The notes under the pieces were generated by a model. It did no database searches. It was not told the origin of the DNA and saw only the letters and a program-made list of their open reading frames with translations. From the NCBI GenBank assembly GCA_937888775.1, contig CALAQT010000558.1:1-14484 (forward strand): 14,484 bases of DNA, written 5' to 3'. Every line of letters starts with the position of its first letter. Position 1 is the stretch's first letter. A program made the position numbers and the translations under genes. This document shows positions 1 to 6,322 of this stretch, piece by piece. The stretch is from an uncultured Actinomycetes bacterium (GTDB taxonomy: Bacteria; Actinomycetota; Thermoleophilia; Solirubrobacterales; Solirubrobacteraceae).

Positions 1-381
1 GCGCTGGCCAAGATGCTGCCGTTCTTTCGCCTCGGGATCGGGGGTCCGGTCGCCGGCGGGCACCAGTACGTCCCGTGGGTGCACCTCGATGACGTGGTAG
101 GGGCGCTGCTGTTCTGCGTCGACGACGAGCGCGCCGCCGGCCCGGTCAACCTGACCGCGCCCAATCCCGTCGACAATGCCGAGTTCTCGCACGCGCTCGG
201 ACGAGTGCTTCGACGCCCGGCCGTCCTGCCCGTGCCGGGTTTTGCCATCGGCCTGCTGTACGGCGAGATGGCCCAGGTGGTGACCACCGGCCAGCGTGCG
301 ATACCCGAGCGGCTCAGGGAGCTCGGATACGTGTTTCACCAGCCGCAGATCGAGCCCGCCCTGCGCGCCGTGCTCGGCTAG
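1..381 (+). CDS. TIGR01777-family NAD-dependent epimerase (C-terminal part; 5' end outside window)
   Basis: This is the last 126 codons of a gene that begins upstream of the window; the frame is open from base 1 to a TAG at 379-381. The segment YVPWVHLDDVVGALLFCV matches the W(I/V)HxDD element of extended short-chain dehydrogenases of the TIGR01777/YfcH type. It is followed by the DUF1731-like C-terminal domain: a Pro-rich RRPAVLPVPGFAIGLLYGEM stretch, then QRAIPERLRELGYVF and a final helix of the EPALRAVL type. Family members are predicted NAD(P)-binding sugar-nucleotide epimerase-like proteins of uncertain substrate, often annotated as cell-division inhibitors on weak grounds. The Rossmann half lies outside the window, so activity cannot be judged. 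The SRPBCC remnant immediately downstream fits the known habit of this family to sit next to, or be fused with, an SRPBCC domain. Confidence 0.88.
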   Translation, partial: ALAKMLPFFRLGIGGPVAGGHQYVPWVHLDDVVGALLFCVDDERAAGPVNLTAPNPVDNAEFSHALGRVLRRPAVLPVPGFAIGLLYGEMAQVVTTGQRAIPERLRELGYVFHQPQIEPALRAVLG

Positions 382-446
382 TGCGCAGGTCAGGGTACAT
401 CGCTTGGGAACGCGAGCAGGTCCTGCGTCAGTCACTGCCGGTGCTT

Positions 447-480
447 AGTGGTCTCCGCCGTATTTGCGGCGGCGACCACT
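447..480. repeat. Strong imperfect inverted repeat (14-bp stem, 6-nt loop) after the epimerase gene
   Basis: The left arm AGTGGTCTCCGCCG (447-460) and right arm CGGCGGCGACCACT (467-480) pair at 13 of 14 positions around the loop TATTTG. No T-run follows on either strand, so it is not a textbook intrinsic terminator, although it could act as a U-tract-less one for the epimerase gene 66 bp upstream. It sits exactly where recognisable homology of the downstream SRPBCC remnant begins. It may therefore be a palindromic repeat associated with the truncation. Confidence 0.7.
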
Positions 481-682
481 TAGTCGACCGCCAGATCCGC
501 GGTACCTACCGCCTCTGGCATCACCGGCACGAGTTCTCCGCCGTACCGGCGGGAGCCCGCGTGCGTGACAGGTCGACTACGCGCTGGCGCTGGGAACGCT
601 GGGGGATCTGGCCCACCCGCTGTTCGTGCGGCGTGACGTGGAGCGGATCTTCGATTACCGCCGCCAGGCGGTGACGCGTTGG
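480..682 (+). pseudogene. Frameshifted, 5'-truncated remnant of an SRPBCC-family protein
   Basis: In frame 3, codons 480-571 read LVDRQIRGTYRLWHHRHEF and then SAVPAGARVRDR. This matches the SRPBCC pattern FVDxQxRGPYxxWxHxHxF followed by GTxVxDxV. The homology then jumps to frame 2 at about 572, where VDYALALGTLGDLAHPLF and VRRDVERIFDYRRQAVTRW continue the same family to its normal C-terminus (Y-A-L-x-L-G-x-L-G ... R-x-x-x-x-I-F-x-Y-R). The shift is consistent with loss of one G in an AGG-GTC context. The N-terminal half of the usual ~150-residue domain is missing, and homology begins at the right arm of the hairpin at 447-480. The frame-2 extension to a TGA at 797-799 shows no further homology. 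SRPBCC proteins of this type commonly neighbour TIGR01777 epimerases, so this is probably the decayed partner of the preceding gene. A sequencing error could explain the frameshift but not the missing 5' half. Confidence 0.8.
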
Positions 683-795
683 TCAAGGGCGCGTTTGACC
701 GGCCGCTGGAGACCGGTGGTTCGGTCGTACCCCACGAGGGCGGGTGCGTCATGCGCTGTGCCTTGCTTTCGGTCTCGCTTCCGTACTCTGAGCGC

Positions 796-1569
796 GTGAG
801 GACGATCGACGCGACGTGGTCACAGCGCGCGCCGTCTCTGGACGCGCTGGAGCAAGGCGCCGCCCGCGCCTGGCCGGCGACCGTGGAGGTAGCTGCCCCG
901 GGCGGCTGGCTGTTGCGCGCGACCCCAGGGCTTGATCGCGGGCGTTCCAATCACGCGTTGCCCCCCTGCCGCGAGCTGGCGCGCGACGAGCTGCCGGCGG
1001 CGATCGAGCGCGTGCGGGCCTTTGCGCAGCAGCACTCGATCCGCGCCGGCATCCAGGTGAGCCCGCTGGAGCGCCACGATTCACTGCAGCGCGGGCTTGA
1101 TGCCCGAGGCTGGACGACGAACTGGCCGGTGCTCGTGATGGTGGGGGAGGTCGGTCCGGTGATGCGGCCGGGCGAGGCCGCCGGCGACCGGCTGCTGATC
1201 GATGATCGCGCCACGCCGGAATGGCTGCGAGCCTGGGCACAGTGTGAGCCGGGACGTGACGTCGAGGCCCACGCCAAGACGGTTTTCGAGCTCCTTAGGG
1301 GCAGGGCGAAGTTCACTCGCTTCGGCGAGTGGGCCGTCGCGATCGGTGTCGAGGATCAGGGGCTGGTCGGGCTGTTCTGTCTCGCCGTCGCGCCGGCACA
1401 GCGCCGTTGCGGGCTTGGTAGCGAAATCGTCCGCGCGCTGCTGGCGTGCACGTCCGCGTCGGCCGCCTACCTGCAGGTCGAGCAGTCAAACACCGCGGCG
1501 GTCTCGATGTACGAGCGCCTTGGCTTCAGCGAGGCCTATCGTTACTGCCATCGCACGGAGCCCGGTTAG
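796..1569 (+). CDS. GNAT-family N-acetyltransferase
   Basis: This 257-residue protein ends in a clear GNAT fold: AVAIGVEDQGLVGLFCLAVA (β4), PAQRRCGLGSEIVRALLA (motif A, the acetyl-CoA pyrophosphate loop of R/Q-x-x-G-x-G/A type), then YLQVEQSNTAAVSMYERLGF (the N-x-x-A-x-x-x-Y-x-x-x-G-F motif) and EAYRYCHR. The N-terminal half carries AARAWPATVEVAAPGGWLLR and GLDRGRSNHALP, typical of tandem-GNAT proteins whose first domain is degenerate. The acceptor substrate cannot be predicted. I chose GTG at 796 because similar proteins begin shortly before the AARAWPA segment; there is no strong Shine-Dalgarno sequence. In-frame ATG 751 would add 15 residues and TTG 679 would add 39, but both lie over the decayed SRPBCC sequence. 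The stop is 3 bp before the amidase start, suggesting co-transcription. Confidence 0.85.
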   Translation: MRTIDATWSQRAPSLDALEQGAARAWPATVEVAAPGGWLLRATPGLDRGRSNHALPPCRELARDELPAAIERVRAFAQQHSIRAGIQVSPLERHDSLQRGLDARGWTTNWPVLVMVGEVGPVMRPGEAAGDRLLIDDRATPEWLRAWAQCEPGRDVEAHAKTVFELLRGRAKFTRFGEWAVAIGVEDQGLVGLFCLAVAPAQRRCGLGSEIVRALLACTSASAAYLQVEQSNTAAVSMYERLGFSEAYRYCHRTEPG

Positions 1570-1572
1570 CCG

Positions 1573-2445
1573 ATGGCACTCAGACCACTGAGTCCGGTTA
1601 CGCTGAAGCTGAGCTCCCGGTCGGCATGGGGCGCGCGGGCGCTGGCGGCGCTGGCGGTCGTGGTGTCGGCGGCCGGGTGCGGATCGACCGGCGCGTCGCG
1701 TCGCGCACACGCTTCACCCATCGCCGCGTCCGCGCCGCCACCCGCCTCCACGTCGGCGCGGGTGCCGACACTCACGCCGGCGGCGACCTCCTTGCGTGCG
1801 CTCCCGCGCGCCCAAGTCGTGAGCACCGCGACGGTGGGCCGGCCGGCCCCGTCGTCATCGCCGCGCAAGCCCCCCATCGTCTGGGACCCGATCCCGTTCG
1901 GACTCCAGCGCAAGGCGCAGATGGCCGCCTATGTTCGCCGCCACTACGCCAGCTTCATGAAGCCGACCTGGCGGCTGATCGATCCCCACGTGATCGTGAT
2001 CCACTACACCGACGCGAGCTTCTCCTCCACCTACAACACCTTTGCCAACGACGTCCCGGATTCAGAGCTGCACGAGCTGCCCGCGACGTGCGCGCACTTT
2101 GTCATCAACACCGACGGGACGATCTACCAGCTGGTGTCGCTGGGGACGATGTGCCGCCACACCGTCGGGCTGAACTGGACCGCGATCGGGATCGAGCACG
2201 TCGGCTTCAGCGACGCGCAGGTCCTGGACGACAAGCGCCAGATCTCCGCCAGCCTGCGGCTCACGCGATGGCTGCGGTGCCGGTTTCAGATCCAGGTCAA
2301 GAACGTGATCGGCCACAACGAGAGCCTCTCCAGCCCGTATCACCACGAGGACGTGCCGGCGCTGCGCACCCAGACTCACAGTGACTTCAACCACCACGAC
2401 ATGCAGATCTACCGCTCGCGCTTGAGAAAGCTCGGCGCCTGCTGA
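1573..2445 (+). CDS. Lipoprotein N-acetylmuramoyl-L-alanine amidase-like (amidase_2/PGRP domain)
   Basis: This 290-residue exported protein has a basic start, a hydrophobic core at about residues 20-34 and a lipobox VSAAGC with the lipidated Cys at 36. An Ala/Ser/Pro/Thr-rich linker (about 37-100) should span the periplasm or wall space. The amidase_2/PGRP domain covers about 135-285. It shows HVIVIHYTDASF (first candidate zinc His144), the CAHFVINTDGTIYQLV core, the CRHTVGLNWTAIGIEHVG segment with H196 and E208, GHNES (H248) and THSDFNHHDM (H269/D271). These positions match the H...H...D/H metal ligands of AmpD- and T7-lysozyme-like enzymes, which cleave the MurNAc-L-Ala bond. The likely role is peptidoglycan turnover outside the membrane. 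ATG 1573 follows the GNAT stop by 3 nt. The exact assignment of the third metal ligand is my inference. Confidence 0.88.
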   Translation: MALRPLSPVTLKLSSRSAWGARALAALAVVVSAAGCGSTGASRRAHASPIAASAPPPASTSARVPTLTPAATSLRALPRAQVVSTATVGRPAPSSSPRKPPIVWDPIPFGLQRKAQMAAYVRRHYASFMKPTWRLIDPHVIVIHYTDASFSSTYNTFANDVPDSELHELPATCAHFVINTDGTIYQLVSLGTMCRHTVGLNWTAIGIEHVGFSDAQVLDDKRQISASLRLTRWLRCRFQIQVKNVIGHNESLSSPYHHEDVPALRTQTHSDFNHHDMQIYRSRLRKLGAC

Positions 2446-2490
2446 AACTCTGCGGATCAACCACGCGATGCACCTACCCGTCGAAGTCCG

Positions 2491-3717
2491 GTGAGCGAAG
2501 CCCTGGCACTGGTCGCGCTGGCGGCGAGCCTGGCGGCCGCGGTCATGCGCCCGCGCTGGGCGCCCGATTGGGCGGTCACCGCCGGTGCCGCGTTGCTGGT
2601 CGTGCTCGTCGGGGCGCTCAGCTTTCACGGCGCGCGCTCGGCCCTGAGCGCGCTGGGGCCGACGGTGGGATTCCTGGCCGCGCTGCTGGTGCTCGCCGAC
2701 GGCTGCCGGCGTGCCGGTCTGTTCGACGCGCTGGGCGCGGCGATGGCCTTCGGCGCCCGGGGTCAGCCCCGCCGACTGCTGGCGATGGTGTTCCTGGCCG
2801 CCGCCGGCACCACGGCCGTCCTGAGCCTCGACGCGACGATTGTGCTGCTCACGCCGATCGTGTTCGCCACCGCGGCGCGGCTGCGCGCCAACCCCAAGCC
2901 GCACGTGTACGCGTGTACCCATCTGGCCAACAGCGCGTCGCTGCTGCTGCCCGTCTCCAACCTCACCAATCTGCTCGCGTTCCAGGCCAGCGGGCTGTCC
3001 TTCACGCGTTTCGCTGAGCTGATGGCGCTCCCGTGGCTCGCTGCGCTGGCGATCGAGTGGGTGGTGCTCAGCCGCTCATTCGCGGGAGATCTGCGCCGGC
3101 CCACGCGGGCCCAGCGCGCCGATCATCGTCCCCAGCTGCCAGCCTTCGCGCTGGGGGTCGTGCTGCTCACCCTGGCGGGATTTGCGCTCAGCTCGCTGGT
3201 CGGGATCGCGCCGGTGTGGGTGGCGGCGGCCGGCGCGCTGGTGCTCACGCTGCGCGATCGTCCGGCGGCGAAGGAGCTGCTCAGCGCGGCCGAGCCGACG
3301 TTCTTGATCTTCGTACTCGGCCTGGGCGTGATCGTGCGCGCGGCCAGTAATCACGGTCTGGCCTCGGCCATCGACACCTTCCTTCCACATGGCAGCGGCC
3401 TTCTCGCGCTGCTGGCCGTGGCGGCGGTGAGCGCCGTGGTGGCAAATCTTGTCAACAACCTGCCGGCCACGCTGATCATCCTCTCGGCCGTCGCGGCCAG
3501 CGCCCCGGGCGCTGTGCTGGCGATGCTCATCGGCGTGAACGTCGGTCCTAACCTGACCTATGTCGGATCGCTGGCTACGCTGCTGTGGCGCCGCGTCGTG
3601 CACGCCCACGACGAGGAGGTCAACGTGGGGGAGTTCGTGCGCCTGGGAGCGCTGACCGTTCCGCCGACGCTGCTGGCCTCAACGGCCGCGTTGTGGTTGG
3701 CTTTGCACCTGTTCTGA
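2491..3717 (+). CDS. ArsB/SLC13-type (ion transporter superfamily) membrane permease
   Basis: This 408-residue, very hydrophobic protein has roughly 10-12 membrane spans. Two half-repeats carry the family signatures. In the first half are TTAVLSLDATIVLLTPIV (107-124) and HLANSASLLLPVSNLTNLLA (144-163). In the second half are ANLVNNLPATLIILSA (318-333) and GVNVGPNLTYVGSLATLLW (348-366), close to the NLVNNLP and GPNLTxxGSLATLLW motifs of the arsenite pump membrane subunit ArsB. The charged loop near 200-215 separates the halves, and the length is near the usual ~430. Whether the substrate is arsenite or another anion cannot be told: there is no arsA, arsC or arsR nearby. GTG 2491 is the chosen start, without a strong Shine-Dalgarno. 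The stop TGA overlaps the ATG of the Usp gene by one base, implying translational coupling. Confidence 0.87.
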   Translation: MSEALALVALAASLAAAVMRPRWAPDWAVTAGAALLVVLVGALSFHGARSALSALGPTVGFLAALLVLADGCRRAGLFDALGAAMAFGARGQPRRLLAMVFLAAAGTTAVLSLDATIVLLTPIVFATAARLRANPKPHVYACTHLANSASLLLPVSNLTNLLAFQASGLSFTRFAELMALPWLAALAIEWVVLSRSFAGDLRRPTRAQRADHRPQLPAFALGVVLLTLAGFALSSLVGIAPVWVAAAGALVLTLRDRPAAKELLSAAEPTFLIFVLGLGVIVRAASNHGLASAIDTFLPHGSGLLALLAVAAVSAVVANLVNNLPATLIILSAVAASAPGAVLAMLIGVNVGPNLTYVGSLATLLWRRVVHAHDEEVNVGEFVRLGALTVPPTLLASTAALWLALHLF

Positions 3718-4199
3718 TGCGCGCACTGGTCTGGATATCCGAGAGCACGTGGGAGGGGTGCATCGATCATGCCCGCGTGCTGCTGCCCGACGGCGCCCAG
3801 GTGACGCTGCTGCACGTCGCCTCCAGCGACGTGGAGAGCGTGGCCGCGGGTGGTGGACCGGGCCGCCTGGGGCGTCATCGGCGACCCCCGCCGGGACCAC
3901 CCGTCCGGGAGATCGCCGCCGAGGAGGCGCAGGCGCTGCTAGGCGCTGCGCGCGACCGGCTCGGTCGGCCGGCCGAGGTCAGCGCCAGGCGCGGGCGGGT
4001 GGAGCGCGAGGTGCTCGAGGCCTGTGACGACGTGGATCTGCTGATCCTGGCGCGTGACGGGGAGGCCCGGCTCGGCCCCAAGAGCCTGGGGCCGAGAACC
4101 CGTTTCGTCGCCGACCATGCCCGCTGTCCGGTGCTGGTCGTCTGGGCCGGCGAGGCTCCGGGCGCCGAGACGATGCGCTGGCCGCTGCATCTGCGCTAG
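3717..4199 (+). CDS. Universal stress protein (Usp) domain protein, ATP-binding motif degenerate
   Basis: This 160-residue protein has a single Usp fold: MRALVWISE (β1), the helix STWEGCIDHARVLL, GAQVTLLHV (β2), a Gly/Pro/Arg-rich loop at 44-63, helix EIAAEEAQALLGAARDRL, VDLLILARDG (β4) and TRFVADHARCPVLVVW (the last helix and β5, matching the xxVxxHAxCPVLVV ending of the family). The canonical nucleotide signature G-2x-G-9x-G-S/T aligns here as A112-2x-G115-9x-G125-P126. The first Gly and the terminal Ser/Thr are therefore lost, and the β1 Asp of the usual VDGS turn is missing. Nucleotide binding may be reduced or absent. ATG 3717 overlaps the transporter stop (TGATG), so the two are almost certainly translated together. 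A regulatory role on the transporter is an inference from this coupling. Confidence 0.85.
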   Translation: MRALVWISESTWEGCIDHARVLLPDGAQVTLLHVASSDVESVAAGGGPGRLGRHRRPPPGPPVREIAAEEAQALLGAARDRLGRPAEVSARRGRVEREVLEACDDVDLLILARDGEARLGPKSLGPRTRFVADHARCPVLVVWAGEAPGAETMRWPLHLR

Positions 4200-4350
4200 C
4201 TGCTCGCGGCACGGACCGGCTCCGGCGCCCGAGACGGGCCCCCGGCGCGGGGATCGACGCGCGGCGCGGCGCCGTACGGCAAAGTGGCCAAGCCGCGACC
4301 GCCGGCGGATCGGCGCCGGCACCACTCACCGAGGCACCAAGAGCAAGGAT

Positions 4351-5877
4351 ATGAGCCAGATCAGCAGCTCAGCACGCAGAAGACGCAGGATCCTGGCCGC
4401 CGGAGTGGTGGCGATCCTGTTCGTGGCGGTCGTCGTCGCGATCACCTCCTCTGGCTCGAGCCCGGGTCCTACCGCCTCGACGGTGCTGACCGTGCAGCGA
4501 ACCGAGCTCGGGCTGGCAATCCCGTCGGGATTCGTGGGGCTGTCGCTGGAGTACCCGGCGCTGGAGGTATACGCCGGGAGCGATCCCCAGGCGCTCGATC
4601 CGGTGTTCGTGTCGCTGCTGCGCAACCTCGCGCCGGGTCAGAGACCCGTGCTGAGGATCGGAGGCGACAGCACCGACTGGGCATGGTGGCCGCTCGCCGG
4701 GGTCACCCGGCCTCCGGGTATCAGGTACGACCTCACACCGCGCCTGCTGGCGGTCATGCGAGCGCTGTCGGCCGCGCTGGACGCCCGCCTGGTCCTGGGC
4801 ATCAACCTCGAGGCCGACAGCTCCGCGGTGGCGTCCGGCGAGGCGCGGGCGCTGATCGCCGGCGTCGGGCGACAGTCGATCGAGGCGCTGGAGCTCGGCA
4901 ACGAGCCCGAGCTGTATGGCAGCTTCAACTGGTACCGACAGCCTGCCGGCGGCGGCGTCAAGGGGCGCCCGCGCAGCTATGACCCCACCGCGTATGCGCG
5001 AGACGCGGCGAGCGTGGCGCGGGCACTGCCGAAGCTGACCCTCGCGGGCCCCGGCATCGGAGCCCCGAAATGGATCGCCCAACTGGGTCAGATCCTGACC
5101 GCCGGACCGTGGGTCGGTGTCGTGACCCTGCACGCCTACCCGCTCAAGCACTGCACCGCGACCAGCACCGAGGCGACGATCCCGCACCTGCTGGCCGATT
5201 CCTCCTCCCGCGGGCTCGCCCAGACCCTCACGCAATACGTGACGATCGCCCACGCTCACGGTCTCCCGCTGCGGATCGATGAGATGAACGCGGTTTCCTG
5301 CGGTGGGCGGCGAGGCGTCAGCGACACGTTCGCGACGGCGCTGTGGTCGCTGGACACGTTGTTCGCGCTGGCGCGGGACGGGATCGAGGGCGTCAACATC
5401 CACACGAACCCCGGCAAGGTCAACGACCTGTTCGGCGTCAGAGCCAGCAACGGCAGCTGGCAGGTGTCCGTGCACCCCGAGTACTACGGGATGATGATGT
5501 TCGCGCAGGCGACGCCGCCGGGATCGCGGCTGCTGGGGCTGGCAGGCAAGCCAGCCGGCGGCCTCAGCGCCTGGGCCACGAAGGCCACCGACGGGCAGAT
5601 ACGCGTTGTGCTGATCAACAAGTCACTCGATCAGACCCAGGTCGTCAGGGTGCGGCTCTCCTCGCCGGCCGGGCCGGCGGCGCTCGAGCGGCTGCAGGCG
5701 CCGAGCGCCGGCGCAACGTCGGGGGTGACCCTGGGCGGCCACGGGTTCGGCGCCGAGACGGCCACAGGGCGGCTCGCGGGCTCGTCGGCCGGAACGCCGG
5801 TCACGCCGACGTCCCGCGGCTATCGGATCAGCCTGCCGCCGGCGAGCGCGGCGATGCTCACGCTCGCGCCGAGGTGA
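4351..5877 (+). CDS. Membrane-anchored glycoside hydrolase family 79-like protein (heparanase/β-glucuronidase type)
   Basis: This 508-residue protein has an RRRRR-rich N-terminus and one hydrophobic segment (about 14-32) without a lipobox, so it is either an uncleaved anchor or a signal peptide; the enzyme would act outside the cell. The (β/α)8 domain shows the GH79 landmarks: FVGLSLEYPALEVY (61-74), VLRIGGDSTDWAWW (100-113), ALELGNEPELY with the acid/base candidate E185, VTLHAYPLKHC (258-268) and LRIDEMNAVSCGG with the nucleophile candidate E311. From about 395 an all-β C-terminal domain follows (IRVVLINKSLDQTQVV ... ISLPPASAAMLTL), as in GH79 enzymes. Family members release uronic acids or related sugars from glycans; the substrate here is not predictable. 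ATG 4351 places the basic residues directly before the hydrophobic stretch. The open frame extends upstream to 4054, but that part overlaps the Usp gene and lacks homology. Confidence 0.87.
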   Translation: MSQISSSARRRRRILAAGVVAILFVAVVVAITSSGSSPGPTASTVLTVQRTELGLAIPSGFVGLSLEYPALEVYAGSDPQALDPVFVSLLRNLAPGQRPVLRIGGDSTDWAWWPLAGVTRPPGIRYDLTPRLLAVMRALSAALDARLVLGINLEADSSAVASGEARALIAGVGRQSIEALELGNEPELYGSFNWYRQPAGGGVKGRPRSYDPTAYARDAASVARALPKLTLAGPGIGAPKWIAQLGQILTAGPWVGVVTLHAYPLKHCTATSTEATIPHLLADSSSRGLAQTLTQYVTIAHAHGLPLRIDEMNAVSCGGRRGVSDTFATALWSLDTLFALARDGIEGVNIHTNPGKVNDLFGVRASNGSWQVSVHPEYYGMMMFAQATPPGSRLLGLAGKPAGGLSAWATKATDGQIRVVLINKSLDQTQVVRVRLSSPAGPAALERLQAPSAGATSGVTLGGHGFGAETATGRLAGSSAGTPVTPTSRGYRISLPPASAAMLTLAPR

Positions 5878-5960
5878 GCAGGTCGACCAGGTCCTCACGC
5901 TCGAACCGCGCCGCGGCCGCCACCGCCTGACCGGCAGCGGGTCGGGCCGACGAGGGCGGC

Positions 5961-6185
5961 TTAGGCGTCAAGCAGCGCCGGCGGAAGCACCGACGGTGCG
6001 GAATCGGTGACCTCGATCGCCGTCAGCCGCCCGTAGTGGTCGAAATGCAGGATCAGCGAGTCGAGGGCCGGGATCCGGTCGGCCTCGTCGTGGGCGCTGA
6101 GCTCCACCGAGTCACGGGTCTCCCCGTCGCCGAGCCTGATGTAGGCGCGCCCGTCTTCGGATGCGGTGACCGACACCTCAGCCAT
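5961..6185 (-). CDS. Small DUF2283-like protein
   Basis: This 74-residue protein runs from ATG 6185 to TAA at 5961. It has the short β-rich pattern of DUF2283: a D/E-G-x-A-Y-I-R-L-G-D segment (DGRAYIRLGDGETRDSVEL, about 11-29) followed by LDSLILHFDHYGRLTAIEV, which corresponds to the usual hxxDxDxxGRLVGIEI closing element. The function of the family is unknown. The frame remains open far upstream, but that extension is low-complexity and overlaps the divergent gene, so the ATG is preferred. There is no Shine-Dalgarno; a TACAGT hexamer lies 8 nt before the start, suggesting a near-leaderless mRNA. The gene is convergent with the GH79 gene across an 83-bp gap and divergent from the GT-C-like gene. 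Confidence 0.75.
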   Translation of the reverse strand: MAEVSVTASEDGRAYIRLGDGETRDSVELSAHDEADRIPALDSLILHFDHYGRLTAIEVTDSAPSVLPPALLDA

Positions 6186-6193
6186 CGCCAAGC

Positions 6194-6199
6194 ACTGTA
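6194..6199 (-). promoter_or_regulatory. Candidate -10 element (TACAGT) for the DUF2283 gene
   Basis: On the minus strand TACAGT fits the TANNNT consensus and ends 8 nt before the ATG. No Shine-Dalgarno and no convincing -35 are visible. With normal spacing, transcription would start within 1-3 nt of the ATG. Confidence 0.35.
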
Positions 6200-6210
6200 T
6201 TGATCTGTCT

Positions 6211-6250
6211 CGGGGCTCGCAGCAGAGATTCGGGGCTCGCATCAGAGATC
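6211..6250. repeat. Tandem 20-bp direct repeat (2 copies, 18/20 identical)
   Basis: Copies at 6211-6230 (CGGGGCTCGCAGCAGAGATT) and 6231-6250 (CGGGGCTCGCATCAGAGATC) abut without a spacer in the divergent intergenic region between the DUF2283 and GT-C-like genes. The 20-bp period is close to two helical turns, so a paired operator is possible. Replication slippage is the simple alternative. Confidence 0.75.
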
Positions 6251-6322
6251 GTTTCACCCCGTCGGCCGGGGCGGGGTCGCGGTTCGCCGGGGCCCGGCGT
6301 TTGTTAGCGTGAGGTTTACGTC

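Noticed and set aside
381..674. The 97-codon frame immediately after the epimerase, considered as a real small gene.
   Set aside because: Only its middle part matches the SRPBCC family and the match then moves to another frame, so it is treated as part of a pseudogene. Its start overlaps the epimerase stop, and the first ~30 codons have no homology.
4227..4239. The small inverted repeat GCCCG-AGA-CGGGC after the Usp gene.
   Set aside because: A 5-bp GC stem is expected by chance in such GC-rich DNA and no U-tract follows.
4054..4350. A 99-codon N-terminal extension of the GH79 reading frame.
   Set aside because: It overlaps the Usp gene out of frame, is Arg/Pro-rich, and would place the membrane anchor in mid-protein. 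ATG 4351 gives a normal signal-anchor start.
5863..5963. A minus-strand frame between the GH79 and DUF2283 genes reads AVAAAARFEREDLVDLLTSA and then a stop, like the C-terminus of a real protein.
   Set aside because: It is short, overlaps both neighbours, has no upstream coding continuation and no recognisable family. Chance in GC-rich DNA is likely, although a gene remnant cannot be excluded.
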